From CBFDBF01 sp050287965 (GTDB lineage: Bacteria; Pseudomonadota; Gammaproteobacteria; Chromatiales; Chromatiaceae), in contig JBNKCX010000029.1 of the NCBI GenBank assembly GCA_050287965.1, positions 168,024 through 232,023 of the forward strand: a DNA stretch of 64,000 nt, given 5' to 3'. Made by a program: the position numbers and the translations under genes. Numbering within the stretch: position 1 is the first letter of the stretch; each line of letters starts with the position of its first letter. The notes under the pieces were generated by a model that had not been told where the DNA came from, did not search any database, and saw nothing but the letters and a program-made list of their open reading frames with translations. Below, piece by piece: positions 27,480 through 35,229 of the stretch.

Positions 27480-27593
27480 GTGTTTCTCCTACTTGTCTGA
27501 AGAGTGAGCTTTAAAGAAATTAAGGGTATTCATCCTTAGCGTCTTGAGTCTCGAATTAATTACGATATCTGTTCAATATCCTCGCTATAACTT

Positions 27594-27611
27594 AAGCAAT
27601 AGTTGTGCCCA
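27594..27611 (-). promoter_or_regulatory. Sigma-54 promoter of pilA
   Basis: The minus strand reads TGGGCACAACTATTGCTT. It contains GGCAC and TTGCT with exactly 10 bp between the -24 GG and the -12 GC. Transcription should start near 27584, giving a leader of about 105 nt. The PilR activator gene lies about 2 kb upstream. Known pilA promoters of Pseudomonas use the same sigma factor and activator. Confidence 0.88.
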
Positions 27612-27744
27612 ATCACTTTATGTACCGTCTGAAATCAGCCAATTGGATGGGTATGGTTGTTTAACTTGTTGATTTTACGCGATAATATGCAGTTATTGGT
27701 ACTATATGACAACATGCCCAAGAATTCGTTCAATCCCGCAAAAT

Positions 27745-27781
27745 GTGACCAGAAAAACCAATAAGTGACAATTCTGGTCAC
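27745..27781. promoter_or_regulatory. Inverted repeat upstream of the pilA promoter, possible activator site
   Basis: Perfect 8-bp inverted repeat GTGACCAG (27745-27752) and CTGGTCAC (27774-27781) with a further GTGAC between the arms. It lies about 135-185 bp upstream of the -24 element, a usual distance for an enhancer-binding protein such as PilR. Binding is not shown by sequence alone. Confidence 0.4.
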
Positions 27782-27928
27782 CTGCGTGGATGCCCTTTCC
27801 ACCGTTCCCTGGTCGATAAGGATACGGATCATTATGGCCCTTTCCCCATGCCATAACAGTGATCTCGGTACAAAAAACGGAAACAATCATGGGGTTAGCC
27901 CGTCGCGGGGCGATGGGTGAGATCGGCG

Positions 27929-29488
27929 CTAAAGTCGCAGCAGGACCCCGAGTTTTTCCCGCCCGGTTCTGTCCCGGGGGCTGTTCGACAGGTGCAATAT
28001 CTTTGAACGCCCGGGGATATCCGGCGGCAGTCCGGTGCGTGCGTCGTACCCGGACAGCATGGGGGGAATCATATAGTAGTAACGACAGGCCAGGGGGAAC
28101 CCGTATCTCTCCCCGGGGTTATCCCAAGGCGGTGTGAGGGCCGCCCGCTTCGCAAACAGACGAACCAGTGGGGGGAACTCGGTGTAGACGCACGAGTTTT
28201 CCTCGGTCATTTCTTCGATCACCCGCATATCCCGGATAAGACCGTCACGCGCCGCGGCAGTGTTGATGGCGTGAGCGGTGTCCTGACCGGTGATCCAGAT
28301 GACGGTATGTCGGTAGTCCGCCAGGAAAGGTGGGATCGGCTCGCTGAGTCGGGTTGCGGTATGCAGAACGGCTGGAATACACACCGTTATAAATAGGATT
28401 ATGCCGGTCAGGTGGGTAATGCCGTGAGGTTTGGTTCCGACCAGCCTGCCGCAGCGTAGAAGCGCAAATACGGCGTAACCGAGGAGAATAAAGAACACGG
28501 GGTAAATGAACCGATAGGCGTGTTCCGGATAGGGCCAAAGGGCTACCGTAACCAGATAAAACAATACATAAAAGGCATCCACCCTCTTCTCCCTCAGGCG
28601 CAGGATCAGTTCGACGGCGGAAAGTGCCAAGACGACACAGGCAAGGGCGGTCGTGAACGGCCCCGGGGCAAAGGAAAAAGCCTTTATCCACGCCGAGTAG
28701 TAATGGGCCGGGGACTGGGAGAGCGACAACCAAAGATCCTGCAGGGAGGAGGAGGTTAACAGGAGTTCATAGCGGTGGCTGGAGCTGTTCAACAGGGCGT
28801 TCAACGACCGTTCGGCGACAAACGGCAGGGCGGCCATCAGGATCAACAGGCCGCGGCGAGGCGGTTTACTGATAAAGGCATGGATCGCAAAGGCCGCAAT
28901 GAGGGTAATGCCGACGGATCGTGTGAGGGAGGCGAGGGCGACGAGCGCCCCTGCGAGCAGCCAGTATTTGTCGTTTCTATCGGTGAGCCCCAGGCAGAGC
29001 AGGGCCGACATGCTCAACGCCAGGTAGAGATGTTCGCTCCAGAGTGTCTGGAAATGGAGCAGGGTTATGGGGGACAGCACGGCGACGGTGGTAAGCAGCA
29101 GTGCTGCCACCGGATTCATTGATTGTCTGATGAGCCAGAGATGGAATGCGATGAAAGCGATGACAAGCGCCGTCGCCGTCGCCAGTTGTGCAACGCCGAT
29201 ATGGGCACTGCCACCACCGAATACAGCCATAAAGAGCGGGTAGATGGGAGGATAATTTCGTTGGCCGGTAGTCAACGCAATCGAGACGGATACCTCATGC
29301 TGATAAGGTGAAAATTTGTCCGCCATGAGCAGATAGTAGGCATCATCCCAGTTGAAACCGGCGTAGCTGTTCTGATACGAGAAATAGATAATGCCGGAAA
29401 ACAGGAGACAGAGCAGGATCGCGCCGGCTAGATAGGTAATAACATCGATAGATGGGTTGCGGGCATATAGGACGTTTTTTATCGGCAT
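27929..29488 (-). CDS. GT-C-type (PMT/ArnT-like) membrane glycosyltransferase
   Basis: Polytopic membrane protein of 519 residues with about ten hydrophobic helices. The first periplasmic loop contains FNWDDAYYLLMADKF (D48, D49) and then NYPPIYPLFMAVFGG, the pattern of lipid-phosphate-sugar-dependent GT-C enzymes related to ArnT and PMT. A periplasmic C-terminal region of about 130 residues follows. It is placed between pilR (62 bp upstream) and the pilA promoter on the same strand. The substrate is unknown; a role in pilin or lipid A/glycan modification is inferred from context. Confidence 0.8.
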   Translation of the reverse strand: MPIKNVLYARNPSIDVITYLAGAILLCLLFSGIIYFSYQNSYAGFNWDDAYYLLMADKFSPYQHEVSVSIALTTGQRNYPPIYPLFMAVFGGGSAHIGVAQLATATALVIAFIAFHLWLIRQSMNPVAALLLTTVAVLSPITLLHFQTLWSEHLYLALSMSALLCLGLTDRNDKYWLLAGALVALASLTRSVGITLIAAFAIHAFISKPPRRGLLILMAALPFVAERSLNALLNSSSHRYELLLTSSSLQDLWLSLSQSPAHYYSAWIKAFSFAPGPFTTALACVVLALSAVELILRLREKRVDAFYVLFYLVTVALWPYPEHAYRFIYPVFFILLGYAVFALLRCGRLVGTKPHGITHLTGIILFITVCIPAVLHTATRLSEPIPPFLADYRHTVIWITGQDTAHAINTAAARDGLIRDMRVIEEMTEENSCVYTEFPPLVRLFAKRAALTPPWDNPGERYGFPLACRYYYMIPPMLSGYDARTGLPPDIPGRSKILHLSNSPRDRTGREKLGVLLRL

Positions 29489-29550
29489 AACGTCGTTTCG
29501 GATCTGTTCTGGTGCTGACGGATCGATAACGTTATCGGCGTGTTAACGGT

Positions 29551-30897
29551 TTACTCGTTAATACCGAGTTTGCGCAGCCGGTAGCGCAGGGCCCGGAAAC
29601 TGATCCCCAGTTTCTTTGCGGCGGCGGTGCGGTTCCAATGGGTCTCTTCCAGGGCCTTGACGATCAACCGGCGTTCCACCTGTTCCAGGTATTCCTCCAG
29701 AGGCAGTTCCTCATCCATGCCAGGCGGTTCCTTCCTGGTCACGGGCAGTTGCAGATCATCCAGCCCGATGCGGTTTCCTTCGCACAGGGTGACGGCCCGT
29801 TCCAGAATATTTTCCAGTTCCCGTACGTTGCCCGGGAGGGGTTGGGAGCAGAGCCTCTTTAACGCCGCCGGCTCAATTTCCGGCAAGGTGGTGCGGTTCT
29901 TTTCGGCAAACCTGGAGAGGATGTTGTCCACCAGCAACGGGATATCCTCCGGCCTCTCTCGTAAAGGCGGGATATCCAGGCCGATCACGTTGATGCGGTA
30001 AAAGAGATCCTGCCGAAACTCTCCTTCTTCCACCAGTTGTGCCAGATTCCTGTGGGTGGCGCTGATTATGCGGACATCCACCGGCCGTTCCTGTTGGGTT
30101 CCGATGGGGCGGATGGATTTCTCCTGGATGGCGCGTAGCAGTTTTACCTGCATCTCCAGGGGCAGGTCCGCTACCTCGTCCAGAAACAGGGTGCCGCCGT
30201 CGGCTGCCTGGAACAGTCCTTCCTTATCCAGTATCGCGCCGGTGAAACTGCCCTTTTTATGGCCGAAGAACTCGCTTTCCATCAGCTCTCTGGGAATGGC
30301 TCCGCAGTTTACCGCTACGAACGGCCGGTCGGTCCGCGGACCCTGTTCGTGAATCAATCTCGCCGCCAGCTCCTTGCCGGTTCCGGACTCGCCGCTGATA
30401 TATACAGGCGCCTGGCTGCGGGCCAGTTTGGCGATCATGGCGCGGATCGATTCGATGGCGTGGGATTTACCCAGCAGTACCGTTTTTATCCGGGTGGATT
30501 TCTCGGGTGCGGAAACAGGAGCCTGAGCGGCGCTTAATTTGAGAGCGGTCTGAACCAGACGCCGCAAAATCTGCAGATCCACGGGCTTGGAGACAAAATC
30601 GAACGCGCCGGCCTTGAGGGCCTGGATGGCACTTTCCATATTGCCGTGAGCGGTGATGACCGCCACCGGCAGGTCAGGGTGGTTTTTGCCGATCTCTTCC
30701 ACCAGTTCAATGCCGCTCCCGTCCGGGAGACGCATATCCGTGAGGCAGAGATCGAAGTGATTCTTTCGCAGCAGATGACGGGCGCTTACCAGGTCGGCCG
30801 CCGACAGGGTGTCGATCTCCATGCGGCCGAGGGTGATCTCGAGCAGTTCCCGGATATCCGGTTCATCATCTACGATCAGGGCGGTGGGGTTGCTCAT
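29551..30897 (-). CDS. pilR: Sigma-54-dependent response regulator PilR
   Basis: NtrC-family activator of 448 residues. The receiver domain (1-120) has phospho-acceptor Asp in CLTDMRLPDGSG. The AAA+ domain (about 140-370) has Walker A GESGTGKE, the sigma-54 contact loop GSFTGA (Ser in place of the usual Ala), and Walker B GGTLFLDEVADLP. A Fis-type helix-turn-helix forms the C-terminus (NRTAAAKKLGISFRALRYRL). With PilS it should activate the sigma-54 promoter of pilA. It starts 71 bp after the pilS stop. Confidence 0.95.
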   Translation of the reverse strand: MSNPTALIVDDEPDIRELLEITLGRMEIDTLSAADLVSARHLLRKNHFDLCLTDMRLPDGSGIELVEEIGKNHPDLPVAVITAHGNMESAIQALKAGAFDFVSKPVDLQILRRLVQTALKLSAAQAPVSAPEKSTRIKTVLLGKSHAIESIRAMIAKLARSQAPVYISGESGTGKELAARLIHEQGPRTDRPFVAVNCGAIPRELMESEFFGHKKGSFTGAILDKEGLFQAADGGTLFLDEVADLPLEMQVKLLRAIQEKSIRPIGTQQERPVDVRIISATHRNLAQLVEEGEFRQDLFYRINVIGLDIPPLRERPEDIPLLVDNILSRFAEKNRTTLPEIEPAALKRLCSQPLPGNVRELENILERAVTLCEGNRIGLDDLQLPVTRKEPPGMDEELPLEEYLEQVERRLIVKALEETHWNRTAAAKKLGISFRALRYRLRKLGINE

Positions 30898-30968
30898 GGA
30901 TTCAGATTCTTAACATTTCTTGTTAAATAGTCCAGTTGTCGGGTTTTCCCTTAAGGGCCCGGGGCCAA

Positions 30969-32591
30969 CTACGCCCTTCGTGATAAGGAAGGGAAACTGA
31001 TGCGAAAACAACTCCCGCCTTTCGGCTGCACCAGGTACTCCAGTCCCAGGCGATTGGCCTCGCACAGCTCCTTCGCAATGAACAGGCCGAGGCCGCTGCC
31101 GGTGGTGCGGGTGGTGAAGAATGGTTCAAATATCTGTCGTGCCGCGTCAGCGCTGATGCCGGGGCCGTTGTCCGCTACCGCGAAGAAAGGATCCCCGGAC
31201 TCCGGATTTATACCGCCCGTTATCCCTATACGCAGTTCCTCAACCGGGCCTTCGAAATGGCAGACCGCATTTTCACAGAGGATGGTCATAATCTGATACA
31301 GCTGAGAAGGGTCCGCGGATACCCGGGTATCCATAGGGTGGATCACCAGAGAAATATTCTCTGCGGAAAGCGGGCGGTTTTGCAGAAACTCCTGGATAAA
31401 GCGCGCCAGCCAGTCTGACAGTGTTATTTCCTCCGAGCGTGAGGGCTGCCTGCGGGAGATCTGCATAACGTTCTCAATGATTTCGTTTACCCTCTCGGAG
31501 TTGGTGCGAATGATCTCGGTGAGGCGCCGGTCGGCGGGGTTCAGGTTGGTGGACTCCTCCAGCAGCTGCTCCGCATGGCTGATGGCACCCAGGGGGTTGC
31601 GTATCTCGTGGGCGATGCTGGCGGTCAGGCGGCCGAGGGAGGCCAGTTTCATCTGCTGCGCTCGTTGGGTGACCAAAGCCGCGTCTTCAAGAAAAATAAG
31701 CGTGCCGGCACGATATTCGTTACCCAGGGGCATGAAATTGGCCTGCAGTTCCATCCCTCCGGTCGGGGCTCGGAAAGTCTCAGGGATCTTTCTTTCCCTC
31801 TCCCAGCGGGAAAGCTGGCTCGTCAGTTCTCTTGAGATCTGGTGCAGATGCCAGCCGGACCATCCTTTCGGGTTGCCGAGGAGATGACAGGCGGCCTCGT
31901 TCGCGAGTCTGATCCGCCCGCCCGTGTCTACCGCGATGATCCCCGCCTGCATGTGGTGGATGATGTATTCATTGAGCTGTTCCAGATTGGCCAGGTCCAG
32001 TTCCCGTTGACTCGCCAGTTGTTCCGATTCCCGCAGCCGGCGTGAAAGCACATCGGCGAGAACGGCCATGGCGAAGAAGGTCGCACCCAATAGCCCGGCC
32101 TGGGTGTAAGCGGTGACCGGAAAGGCGCTGTAAAGATGGCTGTAAAGCTGTTCCCCCAGAATCGAGACGGTGGCAAGGGAAGCGAAGGCGTGGGCGGCCC
32201 GGCCGCGCATGACCGTACTGCCGAAGGCGATGGAGACCACAAGCAGCATGCCGAGGCCGGTGGTGACACCTCCGCTGGCATGGGTCAGCAGGGTGATGGC
32301 CAGGATATCGACGAAGACCATCACGTAGGCCTGTTGCTGATCGTCCAGGGTCCGCAGGTGCAGAAGAACACCGCTTGCCAGGACGGCGAGCAGATAGCCG
32401 ATACCCACGCCGATAAAAAGTAACGGATTGTAGGCGCCCAGGAATATCGGGCCGAACCCGGCAAAGTAGAGGGTCAGTAACAGGATGCTCAGAAACAGCC
32501 GGTAGGCGAAAAAGTAGTGCAGCATCCGCCAGCTGCGGGGCCGGGGAAAGTCCTGATGGGCCGGTTTCTGTTCCGCGGTATTTTTTGCCAT
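30969..32591 (-). CDS. pilS: Sensor histidine kinase PilS
   Basis: Membrane histidine kinase. Six hydrophobic helices in the first 190 residues form a PilS-type membrane sensor; a PAS domain follows (IIAVDTGGRIRLANEAACHLLG), then HisKA with SIAHEIRNPLGAISHAEQLL and an HATPase domain ending in GSGLGLFIAKEL. In Pseudomonas, PilS senses pilin levels in the inner membrane. The ATG at 32591 (540 residues) is preferred; a GTG at 32615 would add eight residues. It is the first gene of the pilS-pilR pair. Confidence 0.94.
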   Translation of the reverse strand: MAKNTAEQKPAHQDFPRPRSWRMLHYFFAYRLFLSILLLTLYFAGFGPIFLGAYNPLLFIGVGIGYLLAVLASGVLLHLRTLDDQQQAYVMVFVDILAITLLTHASGGVTTGLGMLLVVSIAFGSTVMRGRAAHAFASLATVSILGEQLYSHLYSAFPVTAYTQAGLLGATFFAMAVLADVLSRRLRESEQLASQRELDLANLEQLNEYIIHHMQAGIIAVDTGGRIRLANEAACHLLGNPKGWSGWHLHQISRELTSQLSRWERERKIPETFRAPTGGMELQANFMPLGNEYRAGTLIFLEDAALVTQRAQQMKLASLGRLTASIAHEIRNPLGAISHAEQLLEESTNLNPADRRLTEIIRTNSERVNEIIENVMQISRRQPSRSEEITLSDWLARFIQEFLQNRPLSAENISLVIHPMDTRVSADPSQLYQIMTILCENAVCHFEGPVEELRIGITGGINPESGDPFFAVADNGPGISADAARQIFEPFFTTRTTGSGLGLFIAKELCEANRLGLEYLVQPKGGSCFRISFPSLSRRA

Positions 32592-32666
32592 GGTTATTCT
32601 GTTTCGGCCGTACACCCACGAAATGTAGGATAGACTGGGAAGGTGATGCCCCGTACCCGATCCGGG

Positions 32667-32972
32667 CTACTCATCCCCGTCCCCGATTTGCATATGTTCC
32701 GGGCAGCAGTAAAAACGGCCATCCTTGCTCAGGGCCTCCGGCTGAGGGAGGTGAACGCCGCAGCGGGCGCAGGATACCGTGTCGACGGCCGGCCGGGGGC
32801 GGGGCTGCTTTTTCGATAGCCGGCGACGGTTTAGGGCTCCCTGGACGATAGAGACAAGTACCCAGAGGGCAACCAGCAGTACTATTAGACGTAAGCCCAA
32901 TTTATCGATCCCAAACCTATTTCTTTTTGCGCATCCCGGTAATTTAGAAAATAATACCCCTTTTTTGGCCAA
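32667..32972 (-). CDS. PP0621-family small zinc-ribbon-like membrane protein
   Basis: Protein of up to 101 residues with one membrane helix (LRLIVLLVALWVLVSIVQ) and a C-terminal metal-binding pattern CARCGVHLPQPEAL ending near FYCCPEH. This pattern is typical of the PP0621 family found near pilS in gammaproteobacteria; function unknown. The start is uncertain: the long form uses TTG at 32972, only 15 bp from the divergent sucC ATG, and a TTG at 32900 with GGGA about eight bases upstream is attractive. Confidence 0.78.
   Translation of the reverse strand: MAKKGVLFSKLPGCAKRNRFGIDKLGLRLIVLLVALWVLVSIVQGALNRRRLSKKQPRPRPAVDTVSCARCGVHLPQPEALSKDGRFYCCPEHMQIGDGDE
32927..32955 (+). promoter_or_regulatory. 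Possible sigma-70 promoter of sucCD
   Basis: TTGCGC (32927-32932), 17-bp spacer and AATAAT (32950-32955, five of six -10 bases). It lies about 33 bp before the sucC ATG. The -35 element is weak. Confidence 0.35.
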
Positions 32973-32987
32973 CAGGTTGCATAAGAT

Positions 32988-34151
32988 ATGAACCTACACG
33001 AATACCAATCGAAACAGCTGTTCGCGAAATACGGTATCCCCGTTTCCAAGGGACAGCCTGCCTCTTCCGTTTCCGGAGCTCGGGAAGCCGCGCAGGCATT
33101 GGGAGGCGGCCGCTGGGTCGTCAAGGCACAGGTGCATGCGGGCGGTCGCGGCAAGGCCGGCGGCGTGGTGCTGGTGGACAGTCTGGATCAGGTGGAGGCG
33201 GAGGCGAACCGCCTGCTGGGAAGCTACCTGGTGACCAAGCAAACGGGTGAGCCGGGCTTGCCCATCAATATGCTGCTGATCGAAGAGCCCACCGCCATTG
33301 CGCGGGAACTCTATCTCAGTGTGCTGGTGGACCGCGTCACCCGCCGCATCCTGTTCATGGCTTCTCCCGCAGGTGGAATGAACATCGAGGAGGTGGCGGA
33401 AGAGACCCCGGAACAGATCCATACCATCACGGTCGATCCGGCCGCAGGCCTGCAGGGCTACCAGACCCGTAAGCTGGCCTTTGCCCTGGGACTGGAAGGG
33501 ACCCAGATCCGCGAATTCCAGAGCTTTATGAACGGGCTTTACAACCTGTTTATCCATTGTGACGCCAGCCTGGTGGAGATCAATCCCCTGGTGGTCACCG
33601 AAGGGGGCAACCTGATCGCCCTGGATGCCAAGATCAATATCGACGGCAATGCCATCTATCGTCAGCCGGAGATCCTGGCCATGCGGGACATCACCCAGGA
33701 AGATGCTCGTGAGGCGGCCGCGGCGGAACATGATCTCAACTACATCACCCTGGACGGCAACATCGGTTGCATGGTGAACGGTGCCGGTCTGGCCATGGCC
33801 ACCATGGATCTGGTGCAACTGAAGGGCGGCAAGCCGGCCAACTTTCTGGATGTGGGCGGCGGCACCACTGCGGAGCGTGTTGCCGAGGCCTTCAAACTGA
33901 TCCTCTCCGATGAAAAGGTGGAGGGGGTGCTGGTCAATATCTTCGGCGGTATCGTTCGTTGCGACCTCATCGCCGAGGGCATCATCCAGGCGGTCAAGGT
34001 GGTGGATATAAAGGTCCCGCTGGTGGTGCGCCTGGAAGGCACCAATGCGCCGCAGGGGCTGGAGATCCTGGCCAACAGCGGTCTGGCCATCACCACCGCG
34101 GCGGATCTGAACGAGGCGGCCGAGAAGGTTGTGGCCCTGGTCCAGGGTTAG
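32988..34151 (+). CDS. sucC: Succinyl-CoA synthetase beta subunit
   Basis: Beta subunit (387 residues) of the TCA-cycle enzyme that converts succinyl-CoA to succinate with nucleotide triphosphate formation. The ATP-grasp domain starts MNLHEYQSKQLFAKYGIPV, with AQVHAGGRGKAGGV. The C-terminal ligase domain has FLDVGGGTTAERVAEAF and NIFGGIVRCDLIAEGI. It is 12 bp upstream of sucD. The rest of the TCA cycle is not in the window. Confidence 0.98.
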   Translation: MNLHEYQSKQLFAKYGIPVSKGQPASSVSGAREAAQALGGGRWVVKAQVHAGGRGKAGGVVLVDSLDQVEAEANRLLGSYLVTKQTGEPGLPINMLLIEEPTAIARELYLSVLVDRVTRRILFMASPAGGMNIEEVAEETPEQIHTITVDPAAGLQGYQTRKLAFALGLEGTQIREFQSFMNGLYNLFIHCDASLVEINPLVVTEGGNLIALDAKINIDGNAIYRQPEILAMRDITQEDAREAAAAEHDLNYITLDGNIGCMVNGAGLAMATMDLVQLKGGKPANFLDVGGGTTAERVAEAFKLILSDEKVEGVLVNIFGGIVRCDLIAEGIIQAVKVVDIKVPLVVRLEGTNAPQGLEILANSGLAITTAADLNEAAEKVVALVQG

Positions 34152-34163
34152 AGGATTAAGAAC

Positions 34164-35036
34164 ATGAGTATTCTAGTAAACAAGAACACCAAGGTTATCT
34201 GCCAGGGTTTTACCGGAAAGCAGGGTACCTTCCACACGGAACAGGCATTGGCCTACGGCACTAACGTGGTGGGTGGCGTCACCCCCGGCAAGGGCGGCCA
34301 AAAGCATCTGGATCTGCCGGTTTTTAATACGGTGCACGATGCGGTAAAGGAGACCGGCGCCGATGCTACCATGATCTATGTGCCTCCCGCCTTTGCGGCG
34401 GACGCCATCCTGGAAGCGGCGGATGCCGGCATTAGGGTCATCGTCTGCATTTCCGAGGGTATTCCGGTTCTGGATATGCTGAAAGTGAAGGCGGCCCTGG
34501 AGAACTACGACTGCCGTCTGATCGGTCCCAACTGCCCCGGTATCATCACCCCGGGTGAAGCCAAGATCGGCATCATGCCTGGCGTCATCCACAAACCGGG
34601 CAAGATCGGTATCGTCTCCCGTTCCGGCACCCTCACTTATGAGGCGGTGTTTCAGACCACCAACGCCGGTCTGGGTCAGAGCACCTGCGTCGGTATCGGC
34701 GGCGACCCCATACACGGTATGAATTTCATCGATTGCCTGGAGCTGTTCCAGGCCGACCCTCAGACCGAAGGGATCATCATGGTGGGTGAGATAGGCGGCA
34801 CCGCCGAAGAGGACGCGGCTGAGTACATCCAGGCCAACGTCTCCAAGCCGGTGGTCAGCTATATCGCCGGTGTCACCGCGCCTCCGGGCAAACGTATGGG
34901 CCATGCCGGCGCCATCGTCAGCGGCGGCAAGGGCACGGCGGACAGTAAATTCGCGGCTCTGGAGGCTGCCGGGGTTGCAACCGTGCGTTCCCCGTCCGAT
35001 CTCGGTGCCAAGATGCTGGAGTTGTTGAGTAGCTAA
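34164..35036 (+). CDS. sucD: Succinyl-CoA synthetase alpha subunit
   Basis: Alpha subunit (290 residues) carrying the CoA-binding Rossmann domain (VICQGFTGKQGTFHTEQAL) and the phosphorylated His in the GHAGAIVSGG segment. RSGTLTYEAVFQTT and IGGDPIHGMNFIDCL are standard. It forms a two-gene operon with sucC. A hairpin lies about 70 bp downstream. Confidence 0.98.
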   Translation: MSILVNKNTKVICQGFTGKQGTFHTEQALAYGTNVVGGVTPGKGGQKHLDLPVFNTVHDAVKETGADATMIYVPPAFAADAILEAADAGIRVIVCISEGIPVLDMLKVKAALENYDCRLIGPNCPGIITPGEAKIGIMPGVIHKPGKIGIVSRSGTLTYEAVFQTTNAGLGQSTCVGIGGDPIHGMNFIDCLELFQADPQTEGIIMVGEIGGTAEEDAAEYIQANVSKPVVSYIAGVTAPPGKRMGHAGAIVSGGKGTADSKFAALEAAGVATVRSPSDLGAKMLELLSS

Positions 35037-35107
35037 TAAACCCGTTGTCGCAGAGGCACGGAGAATACAGGGTGGTTTGTGCCTTTTGCAGTGGAGCCGA
35101 TAGAGGT

Positions 35108-35134
35108 ATAGGGTGGGGCATTGCTCCACCCTAT
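35108..35134. terminator. Hairpin downstream of sucD, possible terminator
   Basis: ATAGGGTGG and CCACCCTAT form a 9-bp stem extended by inner pairs around a short loop. There is no clean T run directly after it on the plus strand (GCTATTTTC follows), so it may be a processing or mRNA-stability hairpin, or part of a dispersed repeat. Confidence 0.45.
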
Positions 35135-35183
35135 GCTATTTTCATAGGGTTAACAGACCCTGGTAGCAGGCAGTTCCGAAATC

Positions 35184-35210
35184 GGCGTCCATTTGCGTTT
35201 TTTGCGGACT
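35184..35210. repeat. TTTGCG-type intergenic repeat fragment
   Basis: GGCGTCCATTTGCG followed by TTTTTTGCGGACT resembles the two arms at 52336-52363 and 52472-52499. It lies between sucD and nadE, about 20 bp before the nadE start. Confidence 0.45.
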
Positions 35211-35229
35211 TTAATTAACGAGGTCCCCG

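Noticed and set aside
34173..35129. A 318-codon open frame antisense to sucD
   Set aside because: Shadow of a strongly conserved gene; its translation resembles no protein family.
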